Positions 1 through 10,736 of a stretch of DNA of 64,000 nt are shown here, one piece after another. Location: assembly GCA_958299035.1 (NCBI GenBank), contig CATQJL010000112.1:66867117-66931116 (forward strand). The letters run 5' to 3'. Below the pieces are notes generated by a model. The model did no database searches, was not told the origin of the DNA, and saw only the letters and a list, made by a program, of their open reading frames with translations. Numbering within the stretch: position 1 is the first letter of the stretch; the number at the start of each line of letters is the position of its first letter. This DNA is from Cylicocyclus nassatus. Lineage: Eukaryota > Nematoda > Chromadorea > Rhabditida > Strongylidae. Made by a program: the position numbers and the translations under genes.

Positions 1-1186
1 TGACTTTGTAGCAGAGGAAAGTATAGCAGTGATTGGGCTCTGAGCTGATCTATAATAATTTCTTGTGTGCCATGAGAGGAGTGAGGAGTAGAGATTTTTG
101 GAAGCACCGTTCACCCAGATTCTCGATTTCCATTTTTGTCTTCCAGGGTCTTCTCGCGTCCCTGATTCCGAATACGAAGTCGAGAATCTGCGAAACCCCG
201 ACAATCCCTATTCCAGAACGGCTATTGGATGGGCGAGCACGAATGGGCAGGCATTACTGGAGAGGTGTTGTCGCCTAGGAGTCCTCTGATCTTATCGTTG
301 TTCCGGAGCGATTTCCTCACTTCAAGAGACATGCGCCGCGATCTGGGATTGCCTTAATAGGGGGCTCTACTATCGTATGCTGCCAAAAGCTCAAGACCTC
401 TGATTTAGGGTCGATGGTGCCCTCAGTATAGTTCGAATAGGCTCAAACTCCACCACTGAAAGATCTGTTTAGAGAGAGAATCCGAAAAATCAAAATTTTG
501 TTTTTATTATTCAATTTTGTCGCGTTTGCTTGTATTCGAAGTTTGTTTGTTGGTTAATCGTGACTAGCTTTGTACATCTTGACACGAAAGCATACCATCG
601 GAAACCAGATAGATTTTGCACCACCCATATACTTATTCGCTTATGTTAGGCTGCATCCAGAGTTGCCTGTACACGGCCATTCCAGCCCGTGCCATTTGCT
701 GGACTATGTGGACATATACTGATCGATCGACACCACGGAATGCGCTGGCACGGCGCCGGCCCATGGGCAACTCGAACGCTGCCTTTGGCAACGATTGATA
801 CATCTAGCAAGATGATAAAAGTAAGATTTCAGCACTAGATCGCATGAGACTGTGGAGCAGATTTATCTCAACAATTAACAAGTAACAAACTGTTATAGAC
901 ACCCGTCTTGAAGAGTAGAGACGCTCACTGGATGAGACATATAGACTACACATAAACATTTCAACAACTTATACATGGGAAAGTACCTGGGTTGAGCATA
1001 TATCGACAACTGTAAGGGGAAAAGGAAGGGTGATAGCATTATAAGGACTAAGAAGACAATGCTAAGTTGCTCACTGCATAGGCAAAAGAACCAACGAGTT
1101 AACGACCTATACCTATGGTAATCTACATATCCTACTTTTCAAAATCCTATGGCAGTATTGAGAGAAAAAAAAGAGATCGAGTAGCT
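1..1186. other. Unresolved region downstream of tim-44
   Basis: I see no gene here. Bases about 115-200 resemble bases about 44735-44810 inside a MITE (both carry a short stretch ending in a TTCCGAATA-type motif), so at least this part is repeat-derived. A weak inverted match lies around 660-760 (GCCATTCC / GGAATG next to GTGCCA / TGGCAC). The 3' end of tim-44 must lie in the last few hundred bases, but I see no clear AATAAA close to its stop. Confidence 0.4.
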
Positions 1187-4100
1187 TTACAAGGCAAGTT
1201 GACCCTGTTGCATATGCACTTCTAAAAGCTTCCATGCAACGGCTGGATTATATTCTTCCATATCTCTGCACATTACCCATACATGATGTACCCGTACAGG
1301 AGTATTCTGCAAGAGAGGAAAAAAAACATGATCAATGAAAGCGATAGGAGTATGTTAGAAAACAGGAATAAGCAGAAAAGGCACTGACCGGGTCACCTTC
1401 CACAACTTTACCGTCAGCGTTCTTCACAACGTTGATCATATACGCTTGGAATGTGATTATTAGAACGGGACCTTGTTCCATCATTTTTCCAGAGACCATC
1501 TACAACAATTACAATGTCTAGTGAAGGTATTGATGCATGGCATATGAGTTCGTAACCACGCAAGGCGGATATGGTCTTTAGAAATTCAAGTATTGGATAC
1601 GGTGGCGAAAATGCTCAAACAGAGAAATTCAAGTATTGAATACGGTGGCGAAAATGCTCAAACAGAGAAATCCAAGTATTGAATACGGTGGCGAAAATGC
1701 CTAGACAGAGAAATCCAAGTATTGAATACGGTGGCGAAAATGCTCGAACACGATCCTCAAGCTTAATCGGAAGAAAATATTTTGCGAGGGTCCAAGTGTA
1801 CCCACTATTAAAGAGTACGTAACTTCGACAGAAAAATTATTTCGGCGATAGAAAATCGAACGAATGACAAACCTCCACTTTGCTAATATCGATGATTCGA
1901 GAGTCGGTAGTGCTGAACTTGATTTTCTGATACTCCTTTATCACAGTCGATAGCGCAACGAATGCCTAAAAACGCTGTTAGTGGCCACATAAGTCCATAC
2001 GAGACGAATTATACTATGCTCAACCATAAGGAATGTAAAACTATGTGTTATATAATATGTACTGACCCTCTCATGGCACCAATCTTGCAGCACATCCAAG
2101 TCCCCTCGTATGAATGCTTCGAGCACGTTTGGTATAACTTCCTTCTCACAAAATCGTAGCCATTCTCCTTTGTCAAAAGAAGGGTCGACCTTAGCTATCT
2201 CAGTTAGCACCTCAGAAACTTCGTTGTGGCTTCCTAGAACGAAAGTAAAACTGTGATAGTAATCATTTGGGTAGTGCAGCAGATATATCTACATACCAAA
2301 TAGACTGCCAATTCGCTCTGTGATGCCCCGCATCAATCGAACAGCAACATTGTCACTTTCTTCGTACCTGATCTTCCAATCAAGAAGTTCTGAAAGCAAA
2401 GACTGTAGATATGTAGCAGTTTGTCAAGGTGTTCAAAAAAGGGAATCAAAAACAGTACAAAATTGTAAAACACACTATTGAAGTATGCATTCTCTTCTGA
2501 GAACTTCTTCCATCCAGCATACCATCGCGATTCTTTATGAAGAGTTACACCGGTGGCTTCCCTGCAACACTATCGTTTTTGTAAGGAAAATCAAGATTCG
2601 CAAATCAACAAATCAAACTAGGTTGAGAATCGTGATTACTGGACCAAATGTGAGCTTAGAAAAAACAAGTGAGATACATACTCTCATAACGAAAAAGAAA
2701 AATGGGTCCTTGAGAATGTCTCAATGAAAAAAATAAAGCGGAATTTGCACAGGAGATGAAGGAACTAACTCATTTGCTTCAACCGTTCGGTTTTTGAACG
2801 TATCCGCAAACCCTTCTGTTCTTTTCTTCAAAACCTCTGAAAAATAACACAATTACCACAAAGTGGAAAATCAGTAGCTTGCATACCTGGCCGGCTGTAC
2901 ATCCGAACATCAGTAATCGTATCAATCTCATCTTTTACGACTTTCATGGACTAAAAGTCTAGATTAGCCAACATTTTAACATGACTTAGATTAACAACTT
3001 ACACTTGATACTTGTTTGTAAACTTCCGTATCCCCAACCTTCTCAGCAAGCTTCTCTACGTGTTCAGCAGCAAGCCTAGCCTTGAATGTTACATTGAATA
3101 TAATGCATGATACTACTGAACTAGGCTTACAAACCTGCTTCAGGGCTTCCGCTCCTGCGGCAGTCATCGCTTTACCGGCTTCTGTTTTTTGTACTTCTTT
3201 TATCATCTTGAAAAAGAGGATTTCACTAACTTCAGAAAGAGAGAAACTTCAAACCTTGCTTAGCTGATCGCTCAACTCTTCTAACTTAGCTTTGACTACT
3301 TCTGAACTCTTCATTGTCTCTTTTTCCACAAGTTCCTGGATAAAAACGTTCCACAGAGGTTTTCATTATTCAATCAAGAAACTTACGAATTTTCTCCGAG
3401 CATCTTTCAGAGCTTCACTCTCATTCAATTCCTCCATTCGTTTGCGTAACTGTTTTTGATGTTCCTAAATTCAGACAAAGATTGATGATGAATGATTGTT
3501 AGGATATGGAAAACCTGCATGACTGCTTAATTTTTGACGAACCTGTTTACAAAATAGCGCTAAATTATATATTAGCTGTTAGCCAGACCACCGCCACTAC
3601 GTGACAAACGCTATGCGGAAATGCGTTGAGAACTCCTACCTGTTTATTTCTCAACTGATAAACTACTAGAATGAAGTGAATACACACTGAATAATTACTA
3701 AAGCTGACTTGATTGAGTGCTTAATAGAAAGCCTTATGGTGGGTGCCAGAGTAAGCGAATATTTTGTTCAGGTTGGGGTCCCACGCAGAATTGACGTCAC
3801 TTGGACTGATGCCAGCATGGTGAGAGGCGTTAATTCTGCGTGGGACCCCAACCTGAACAAAATATTCGCTTACTCTGGCACCTATCTATGCTGCGACTTA
3901 CAGGCTCAATGGTAACTTCATTTGAAATTTCCCCAAGAAATTTCGTTGTAGTTCCGATTGTATAGGCCGTCCGCGCAGGGCGCGGAGAGTGCGCAAGGTG
4001 TGTATTGCGCGTCACTCCTCTTTTCTCGTGCACTCTCGCCCCCTGTTTTTCTCTGCGCTTCTTCCAGTCGTGAACTGCATTCAATGTACGCAACAGCGTT

Positions 4101-4555
4101 GCTCTCCGTGCGCAGCGCGGACGTCCTATACATAACATACTATTATAAATAGTAGACAAGCGTAAAAAGGCAAAGAAACCTGCGTAAACACCAATAAGAA
4201 AATAAGAACGCTGATCATAACTACATCAAATACCTGCCGCTAAATTAATATAATGATGCGTACGTTCGAAAAGAAATGACTGAATATAGGTTGGAAACAC
4301 ATAATAACAACAAAAAAGGTAAAGAAAAAGGTGAAAATGGAAACTCACTTGTAATTCTTTATTCTTTTCCAGTTCCTCCTTTACGTTCTCGATAAGTTTC
4401 CCAAGAAAACCTTTCCTTTGTGGATTTGCACTGCTCCATCTATTTTGGTCATAATTTATCAAACTAGCGGTAAAAGCGGGATGTCGTAGGGTCGGGTGTC
4501 GTAATTGTGGTGTGAGTCGTGTGAGGTAAGCGGTCCGTCCCAAAGCTCGTAACAT
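1187..4555 (-). CDS. tim-44: Mitochondrial import inner membrane translocase subunit TIM44
   Basis: TIM44 is the matrix-side, membrane-associated scaffold that tethers mtHsp70 to the TIM23 channel and drives presequence import. Thirteen exons join with matching phase: 4349-4555, 3387-3464, 3255-3335, 3135-3206, 3003-3080, 2887-2950, 2770-2836, 2476-2561, 2297-2389, 2067-2233, 1873-1965, 1389-1499, 1187-1306. They total 1317 nt, or 438 residues, the usual family length. The N-terminus (MLRALGRTAYLTRL) is Arg-rich and lacks acidic residues, as expected of a presequence. Next come the conserved GFLGKLIENVKEE block, a charged helical region (KTEAGKAMTAAGAEALKQ, VGDTEVYKQ) and the C-terminal Tim44 domain (KVDPSFDKGEWLRFCEKEV, AFIRGDLDVLQDWC, EEYNPAVAWKLLEVHMQ). 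The start is set by a splice-type acceptor one base upstream. Introns hold fold-back repeats and a 43-bp tandem repeat. Confidence 0.96.
1581..1750. repeat. 43-bp tandem repeat, four copies, in a tim-44 intron
   Basis: The unit begins GAAATTCAAGTATTG and includes ACGGTGGCGAAAATGCTC. Copies start at 1581, 1624, 1667 and 1710, an exact 43-bp period with a few substitutions (TTCAAG to TCCAAG, TGAATAC for TGGATAC). It lies in the intron between the exons at 1873-1965 and 1389-1499. The high identity points to recent expansion. Confidence 0.9.
3742..3882. repeat. Fold-back inverted repeat in first tim-44 intron
   Basis: Bases 3742-3794 and 3829-3882 are near-perfect reverse complements (outer ends GGTGCCAGAGTAAGCG and CGCTTACTCTGGCACC), with a loop of about 35 bp. 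The structure is that of a small palindromic MITE and contains no coding capacity. Confidence 0.88.
3952..4134. repeat. GC-rich imperfect fold-back in first tim-44 intron
   Basis: The outer parts pair as TGTATAGGCCGTCCGCGC near 3958 and GCGCGGACGTCCTATACA near 4116. The middle is less well matched. Its GC content is well above the surrounding intron, as for other MITE-like inserts in this window. Confidence 0.7.
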
Positions 4556-4562
4556 TCTGAAA
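4556..4562 (-). promoter_or_regulatory. Probable spliced-leader (trans-splice) acceptor of tim-44
   Basis: On the minus strand the sequence reads GTTTCAG, then A, then the ATG of tim-44. No coding exon is needed upstream, because the presequence begins at this ATG. In nematodes such an acceptor immediately before the start codon usually receives a spliced leader. This is inferred from position and consensus only; a short non-coding first exon joined by cis-splicing would look the same. Confidence 0.6.
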
Positions 4563-4607
4563 CGCAGAGGTTCGCATGATGTCGACAGCACGAATGCATC
4601 GGCTTTA

Positions 4608-4841
4608 AGCTTCGGGCAGAGTTCAGGCGATTTCACAGCTTCGCGATTCCTCGACAAGACAACATACGACTCCATTGCAGGTCGATCATCTTGCATTTCG
4701 GTTGTGGTAGTTAGTCACGATTAGTCGCGTCGGAAAACTATCACAACCGAAATGCAAGATGACCGACATGCTAGGATTCGTACCTGTTGTCTTGTCGGGG
4801 AATCGCGAGGCGATGAAATCGCGTGAACTCTGCCCGAGGCC
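4608..4841. mobile_element. Palindromic MITE with TTA flanks, upstream of tim-44
   Basis: The ends are inverted (CTTCGGGCAGAGTTCA on the left, TGAACTCTGCCCGAGG on the right) and pairing continues inward through the CGACAAGACAAC and GTTGTCTTGTCG segments. Both ends are flanked by TTA. A second copy with the same end type and the same TTA flanks lies at 26766-26967. The insertion starts about 50 bp upstream of the tim-44 start codon, so it must form part of its promoter or outron. Confidence 0.85.
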
Positions 4842-5290
4842 TTACAGATTGCATTTTGTACAGTGATTTATCGTTAAATGAAATATGCGAGAAATACGAA
4901 GAATCTGGTAGGATCTGCGATTTATACACATCTGGATAGCAACTCTGAATTCACGAGATCAATTCAAGAAGTTATGTCATAAATTATGAGGTACAAATCC
5001 TGTGAAAATAGACGCACATCCATAGTTGTTCATAAAAATTAAAGTCTTGAAAGTCTGGTCATTAGGGCAGTAGATAAATTCCTGCCTTTCCACTACGGAA
5101 TCAAAGTCTCATGTCAGATCTCGCCAAAACTTTGCTATTGCTAGCTAATTAGGCATGGTAAACCTGATTACCATAACCGCTCGTTACGGTAGCTGTACCT
5201 CTTGTAGTAGTATGTGAAGTAGCAAAAGTATCTACAACATAACCCCATAAAGTTCAAAGTGCATGTGACAACTATGTTGTAGCTGGTTAA

Positions 5291-5562
5291 AGGCAGTAGA
5301 TCGGCAGAATGAGACCCGTGGCAAAAGAAGGTCACAGGGTAGGAGCCCCCATATGGAACCTATCGGCCAAAGTCCGCTCATCTCCTGTATTCTCTAGCCC
5401 CGCGGGACCAGATATACAGGAGATGAGCGCTGCTTCCGCGTCGAAATTTCGGGGGTTAGAAGTGGCAGAGGAAGATCGGACTTTGGCCGATAGGTTCCAT
5501 ATGGGGGCTCCTACCCTGTGACCTTGTTTTGTCACGGGTCTCATTCTGCCGATCTACTGCCT
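5291..5562. mobile_element. TTAA-flanked palindromic MITE (AGGCAG ends), copy 1
   Basis: TTAA at 5287-5290 and 5563-5566 flanks an almost perfect palindrome whose ends read AGGCAGTAGATCGGCAGAAT and its complement. A shorter second palindrome (CTCATCTCCTGTAT and its complement) is nested in the centre. A TTAA duplication with short terminal inverted repeats is typical of piggyBac-type non-autonomous elements. Two related copies lie at 19796-20150 and 44714-45031. Confidence 0.85.
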
Positions 5563-5566
5563 TTAA

Positions 5567-6764
5567 GGCAAAGATATCCTGCCCACTTACCGTATGCCTA
5601 CCGTGACTTCGCCAAACAGTCCTGACCAAGCAAAAAGAGTATCGGTTTTGTAACAAATGCCCCTATATAAGTGGTATCTGAGGTTTTCAAACTTGGAAGG
5701 TCGGAAATACTGGAGTTAAATCAGAGTCAGAGGAATTGTCGAAAGACTGGGTTCCAACGGCTTTCCAGAGAAGAAGTGATGCTAAATACTCTTGTTTCGG
5801 GCAAAGAATCGTCCAAATATATTCTCTAAATAATCCGGAAAAGAATGAATTTCGGTAAATGCCCAAAACCAATGAAAGGAAAGAAAAGCAATGGCGAGAA
5901 ATCAATGAAAGGAATGAAAAATAGGGACAAGAAAAAATGATCTGTCAGTGATGCAACGCGACAAGTCATGACGTAGGCAAAAGTGCATATCATCGATCAT
6001 CTTGGGGACATTCTGTTGAAATCAACGGATGAAGTAAAAGCGTTCAGAAGGCATCTGATCCGATGAACAATTAGCTAACTGGATGATTGAGGAGAGAACT
6101 TGATTGCAAAGGGTGATATAGCGGAAGGCCACTGAACGTCACAATTTGTTTATTCTGTTATATAGTAAGTTCAAAATTGAGATTGGTAAGCTAGCGATGA
6201 TGAACCGAGCATTAAGTTTCTTCATGTGACCGAAGATAAAACGCATGAGCCGAAGTATAAATGGTTTCAACAGAGAATAATCACATAATTCGGTGGACAA
6301 AAAATGACTCGTGATTTGAATCTATGAATGCGAAACAATAGCATATGACGTCCAACAACAAAGATGAAGAAGATATTCAGAGAACAGCGCAAAAACAACT
6401 TTTAACAACAGTGCAGAAAAATTCTTCACAGTTTTGCGGCTGCACTGGACCAACGCCAATTGCTTGCGCCATTCAAACAGACTAGCGCGAAATTCTCAAA
6501 AATTTCGAAAATCATGGTCCTTTTTCACGCCAAGTTCATTTCTAGACTTTTATTCTCAAGTATATGCCTGTCTGTCTTGGCATTTGGTTTTCTTGAGATC
6601 TCAATGAAGTCGTCTCGATATGGGTCCGAATATTAAAGTAGAATGACGGATTTGTTATAGCTGCCTATTTTCATGAGAATTTGAATGTGGAACTTGGTAC
6701 TCTTTGACTTTATCTGAGTAAAGATTGTGTTGTATTGAAGATTCGAAGCACTGCGATTCCCGAC
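5567..6764. other. Intergenic region between divergent tim-44 and san-1
   Basis: I see no coding exon. The stretch is AT-rich and should hold the san-1 promoter. There is no obvious spliced-leader acceptor just before the san-1 ATG. Open frames on either strand lack splice signals and recognisable motifs. Confidence 0.5.
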
Positions 6765-9700
6765 ATGTCCGGTTGTACCGGAGAAGGGTCATCGCAGCCT
6801 GAGCCATCACAATACGAATGGGAACTTTGTCGAGAAAATGTGAAACCACTGAAAACAGGACGTCGCGTTGATGCAATAAACGAGGTTAGCTGGAATATTT
6901 AATTGGCAAAAAAACTTTCTACCAATTTGAGCTGACTAACGAAGCGGTGAGAGTTTGTAGAGTGTATCACGTTTCTGGCGTGAAACAGATTCTACGTAAA
7001 TTCTTCTCCAAGAATGTAAAAAAGAGCTCTACTATCATCATCAATTTTTCAGAGATGAAGAACAATATATTATTTGCCAAGGGTAAACTTGATCTCATTC
7101 TGGAAGTTTTCGAGTTCCGTTTGATCAGTGTTTGAGTAGATGCAAATTTTTGTGGAACAAAATCAATAGTTTTTATTTTCGTTTGCCATCTGATTTTCTT
7201 CGTTTTTTGTATTAGATCTTGCACCTACTGGTAGCTATAGAATTCTGAGATTCCTAAATTTTGTCGTAATTTTTGTAGTGATTTTCTTACTACCCTATTT
7301 TCAGGTGTATAAGCCGCACCCTTTTCACTCTAAAGGCGAACACGCCAAAAGACTGACTGTCATTATGGAGCCCGTTAAGTGAGAGCAGTATGCGATAAGG
7401 CGACCGCTTCGCGAGACATATGCGCGGCGGCACGCCTGGGTCCGTTCGCGTTTAGGGCAAAGAGGGTGCGGCTTATACACCTGAAAATATGGTACTATCT
7501 TAGATAGTGGTCAGTCCGACTACCCATTCTTTAGAAAAATTAAGGCTGTTTCTAGGCTCTCGCCCACACCACTTACGGATCGAAAGCAGAGACTTTGGCA
7601 AACCAAAAATTTGACGAGATAATGCAGAAATGTGAAACTGCCGATGACCCTTTGATGTACTGCCTTGAATTCTGTAAATGGTTCGAACAGAAATTTCCAC
7701 ATGGACGGCAGCGGTTATTCTACTCTCTGCTGTGGAAAATCGTGCACAGGTCGTATTTGTTTCAATCATTTAATTTTAATCTAACCTTTTCCTCACAGAT
7801 ATGCGAAATGTCCCGAATATCTTGATGACGAAAGGATGTTGCGGATTTGGGAGAATCTAGCTGACAACAGTCTTGGTCACGGTTGGGAGATTTACCAGCA
7901 TGCCCATAGCATAGGATCTCTGCTTAGGTAGGGACGCGTATTTTTTATTTTTCTACTTGAATTACCGAATTTTGTTTGAATCACACATTATTTTGCATGT
8001 GTTTGTGGCAGTATATCAGAATCAAATCGAACAAATTGTACAATTCACAAATTGGTACTCATCGTGGGACGGTGGTGAGGTTTGAGGAAAACACCGAGTT
8101 TATCACATCAGTCATCTTGTTGCTCAGAACTTTGTTTGGGCCACATACTTTTGATGGGTTTATTATATTTGACTGAGTGCTTGGGTTTGTTTTGTAAGGT
8201 TTCGGTAGCTTGAGTTTTTGAGGCTTCGAAGGCGAAGGTGCTCGGATTGCCACCTACAGTACACCCACCATACCTTGAAGGTAGCGTCTCGGCAAAGTTC
8301 CGCTATTCAGTCTTTCACGTATACGGAGCCTTCTCGTCATGGGGAACCCATATGTGGGCTTTCTATCTCATGAAAATGGCGAATTTGAGCCTTTTCCGAA
8401 GCTGTTCAGGTCCTCATGCTGTAAAAACACGCCGGAAGTCTTCGCCGCCCCGCCTCCCTCGTTTCGGACTCCGCCCACTTGAACTTATTTTTCGCTGAAT
8501 GCGGACCTAGATAGCTTCGAGAAAACCTCACTTTTGCCATTTTTAAATGTAGGTCCCTAATGGCGAAAAGGCTTCGAAACGGTGAAAAAGTGAAGAATGA
8601 AATCTTGGCGGGACAATGCCTTCGAAGCTTTTGTAGTACTGTGTCATTATTGAATCCTTATAAGAAGACCCGCACGGCGGTTCTATCCCATAGGCAGTAG
8701 TTAACTTTGAAATTCCTAGTTTGCTACTCCATATGGATCATTTTGTCAATGTGATAACGATTGTACATTGCAGAGTTGAATGCTTTATTGCAGATCTGCA
8801 CATTTGTACATAAAATGGGCTGAAGATCTTGAGATGCGTGGTGCAATCGCAGATGCCAGAGCAGTGTTTCGTCGTGCCCGAAAGCATGGTGCATTGCCAT
8901 TGGAAGCCATCGATAGTGCTGAAGATCAGCTGGAAATGCGTGAGATGCGACGGCAGCTTGATGGTAATCAGGATAGTGATGATTCTTGGGAGGAGGACGA
9001 GTTTGATGAGAATGGGAAACGTGTCGCCTTCACACGTTTGAGAAGTACGTCATGTTCAAATGTTTAATTATTTTCCGAAAAATCTGCATCTTTACCTAAA
9101 GTGGTAAAGTAATTCTTTTCAGCTATGGATGAGTCTTCGGCTGCGCCAGTGGTTCGATTACCGGCGATCGTTGGAGAACAAGGTAGCAGTAAACTAGACA
9201 GAGGACAAAAGAAACAGAAGCCAGTAAATAATGGTGTACCAACTTTTCAAGTATGTTTATACCAACTAACTTTGTGACGTAGTTGCAGAAGTCTCATTCA
9301 GATACTAGAAGATGACGAGGAGGTCATGGAAAGCTATCTAGAGGGCATTTATGAAGTAAACAATCACATTGAACGTTTTTCATTACAAGATCCTAATGCA
9401 GAGAAGTGGAAGGCTAGCAAGGCGAGTTTTTTTGTTGCATAAACGCAGTTTTCTATGGGCATCTTATCTGAGAATATTATAATCTTTTCTAATAAATGTG
9501 TCGTACAATTGCCACATGAACTATGTGTTTGTTTTATAGGTCCCTATAAAGAAGCTGAATAATTGTGCAAGCTCTTTCACAGTATACCAAGAAGACGACG
9601 AGAAAGAGAACACAGATCCACAAACGAACAAAGTCGTAAAGAAGCCTATATTGATGCTCCGAAAATACTTGATCAGAGATATGTCTATAGAGGTAGAGTC

Positions 9701-10736
9701 ATAGTTGGTTTATCTATAGATGGATTCCCAAAATCGACAGAAGTCGAAAGTTTCTGTGAATTCTGAGTTCTGTTGCTTCGAGTGTTGCAATCTTCTTACT
9801 CTTTACAAAGATCTGGATCTCCTGTAAATGTGAGGGTCCCGTCATACTTCCGAAAAAAGCCCAAAGAAGCCCGAAAGAGCCGAAACGCTCCTTCTGTTTT
9901 GACGCAAGGCATATGTGTTGATTTGCAACCGAGTCTTTTTGCTTCATTTTCTGTCTTCTGCACATCAAAATAATGTCGGAATTCTACCAAAAGTTCGTTT
10001 CTACGTTCCGGCTCTTTCATGCTTCTTCCGGCTTTTTTGGGCCTTTTCCGACTTTTTTGGGCTTTTTTGGGCGCTTTTGCGCCTTTGTCGGCGGAGTATG
10101 ACGGGTTCCTGAGAGTTGCAGATGCGCTGACGTAGGGTTTCATTGATATCAAGGCAGTAGTGAAGAGTCTCATTTGGGGGAGCGGAAGCGCGCGACAGAA
10201 TTTTTTTTTTCGAATAAGGGCATTAGCCAAGCTTTCCGAAATCTTTTGGATGCCTTTCAAATTTTCTTGCAGGCCTGTAAATCCGATTTGAAAGGGAGGC
10301 GTCACGAAAAATATTTTTCAAGGTTCATTGAATTTTTCACAAAATTTTAAGGCGGCTGTTTACAAGTGAGAACAGGCTTCTTGCGCAATTTTAGGGAACT
10401 CACATACGCTATTTTCGAAAGTTGACGACCCACTTTCGGGCTGGAGGGGGTGTTGGTTTGCAAAGTTCAACTTTAAAGCGTCTTCAAATCGATTGTGGTG
10501 GAACAAAATTGCGAAGTTTACTATTGTTCTGTGACCTGTTTGACGCAAGATCATAAGTGGAAAGGTTAAGCGTCTTAGTAGAGAAATGTGGTCATTTTTT
10601 ATGAAACTTCCTAGCATAACGTTTTTGTGCTCATTTCCAGGAACACCTTGCTGCAATGTATGACAAAGACGAGATTAAGCAGGACGTCAAAAAAGTGGTG
10701 CGGAAGATCAACTTTGATGACGATGATGACGAATAA
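6765..10736 (+). CDS. san-1: Spindle assembly checkpoint protein, Mad3/BubR1-like (SAN-1)
   Basis: Mad3/SAN-1 joins the mitotic checkpoint complex and blocks Cdc20-APC/C until kinetochores attach. Eight exons join in phase: 6765-6884, 7556-7749, 7799-7927, 8794-9044, 9123-9250, 9302-9421, 9540-9692, 10641-10736, giving 396 residues. The N-terminus carries CRENVKPLKTGRRVDAINE, the position of the first KEN box but with Arg for Lys (residues 23-25). Then follows the Mad3/BUB1 TPR region (DDPLMYCLEFCKWFEQKFP, CPEYLDDERMLRIWENLAD, SAHLYIKWAEDLEMRG, ARAVFRRARKHGALPLE). A canonical KEN lies at about 336-338 (EDDEKENTDP). The protein ends in an acidic tail without a kinase domain, which separates it from BUB-1. 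The exon ending at 9421 has a GC donor. The AATAAA at 10732-10737 overlaps the stop codon. Confidence 0.93.
7291..7494. mobile_element. MITE with GTATAAGCCGCA ends, copy 1 (san-1 intron 1)
   Basis: The ends are TACCCTATTTTCAGGTGTAT and the complement of CCTGAAAATATGGTA, each followed inward by AAGCCGCACC or its complement. The 204-bp element lies about 60 bp before san-1 exon 2. A longer relative with the same ends lies at 33196-33786. Ends of this kind are seen in small non-autonomous DNA transposons of many animals; the superfamily is not assignable here. Confidence 0.85.
8215..8640. repeat. Imperfect fold-back element in san-1 intron 3
   Basis: The left part (CTTCGAAGGC near 8223, then TCAGTCTTTCAC and GGAGCCTTCTCG) matches in reverse complement the right part around 8545-8640 (CCCTAATGGCGAAAAGG, GAAAAAGTGAAGAATGAA, TGCCTTCGAAG). 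It accounts for much of an 866-bp intron in a gene whose other short introns are about 50-80 bp. Confidence 0.65.
9838..10105. mobile_element. Small inverted-repeat element in san-1 intron 7
   Basis: The ends pair as CCGTCATAC and GTATGACGG. Inward lie AAAAAAGCCCAAAGAAGCCC and several copies of GGCTTTTTTGGGC, a short purine/pyrimidine-biased inverted repeat. The element sits inside the 948-bp last intron of san-1. Confidence 0.6.

Noticed and set aside
5309..5544. Two overlapping opposite-strand frames of 70 codons with nearly the same translation
   Set aside because: They are the two arms of the palindromic MITE at 5291-5562 read in opposite directions.
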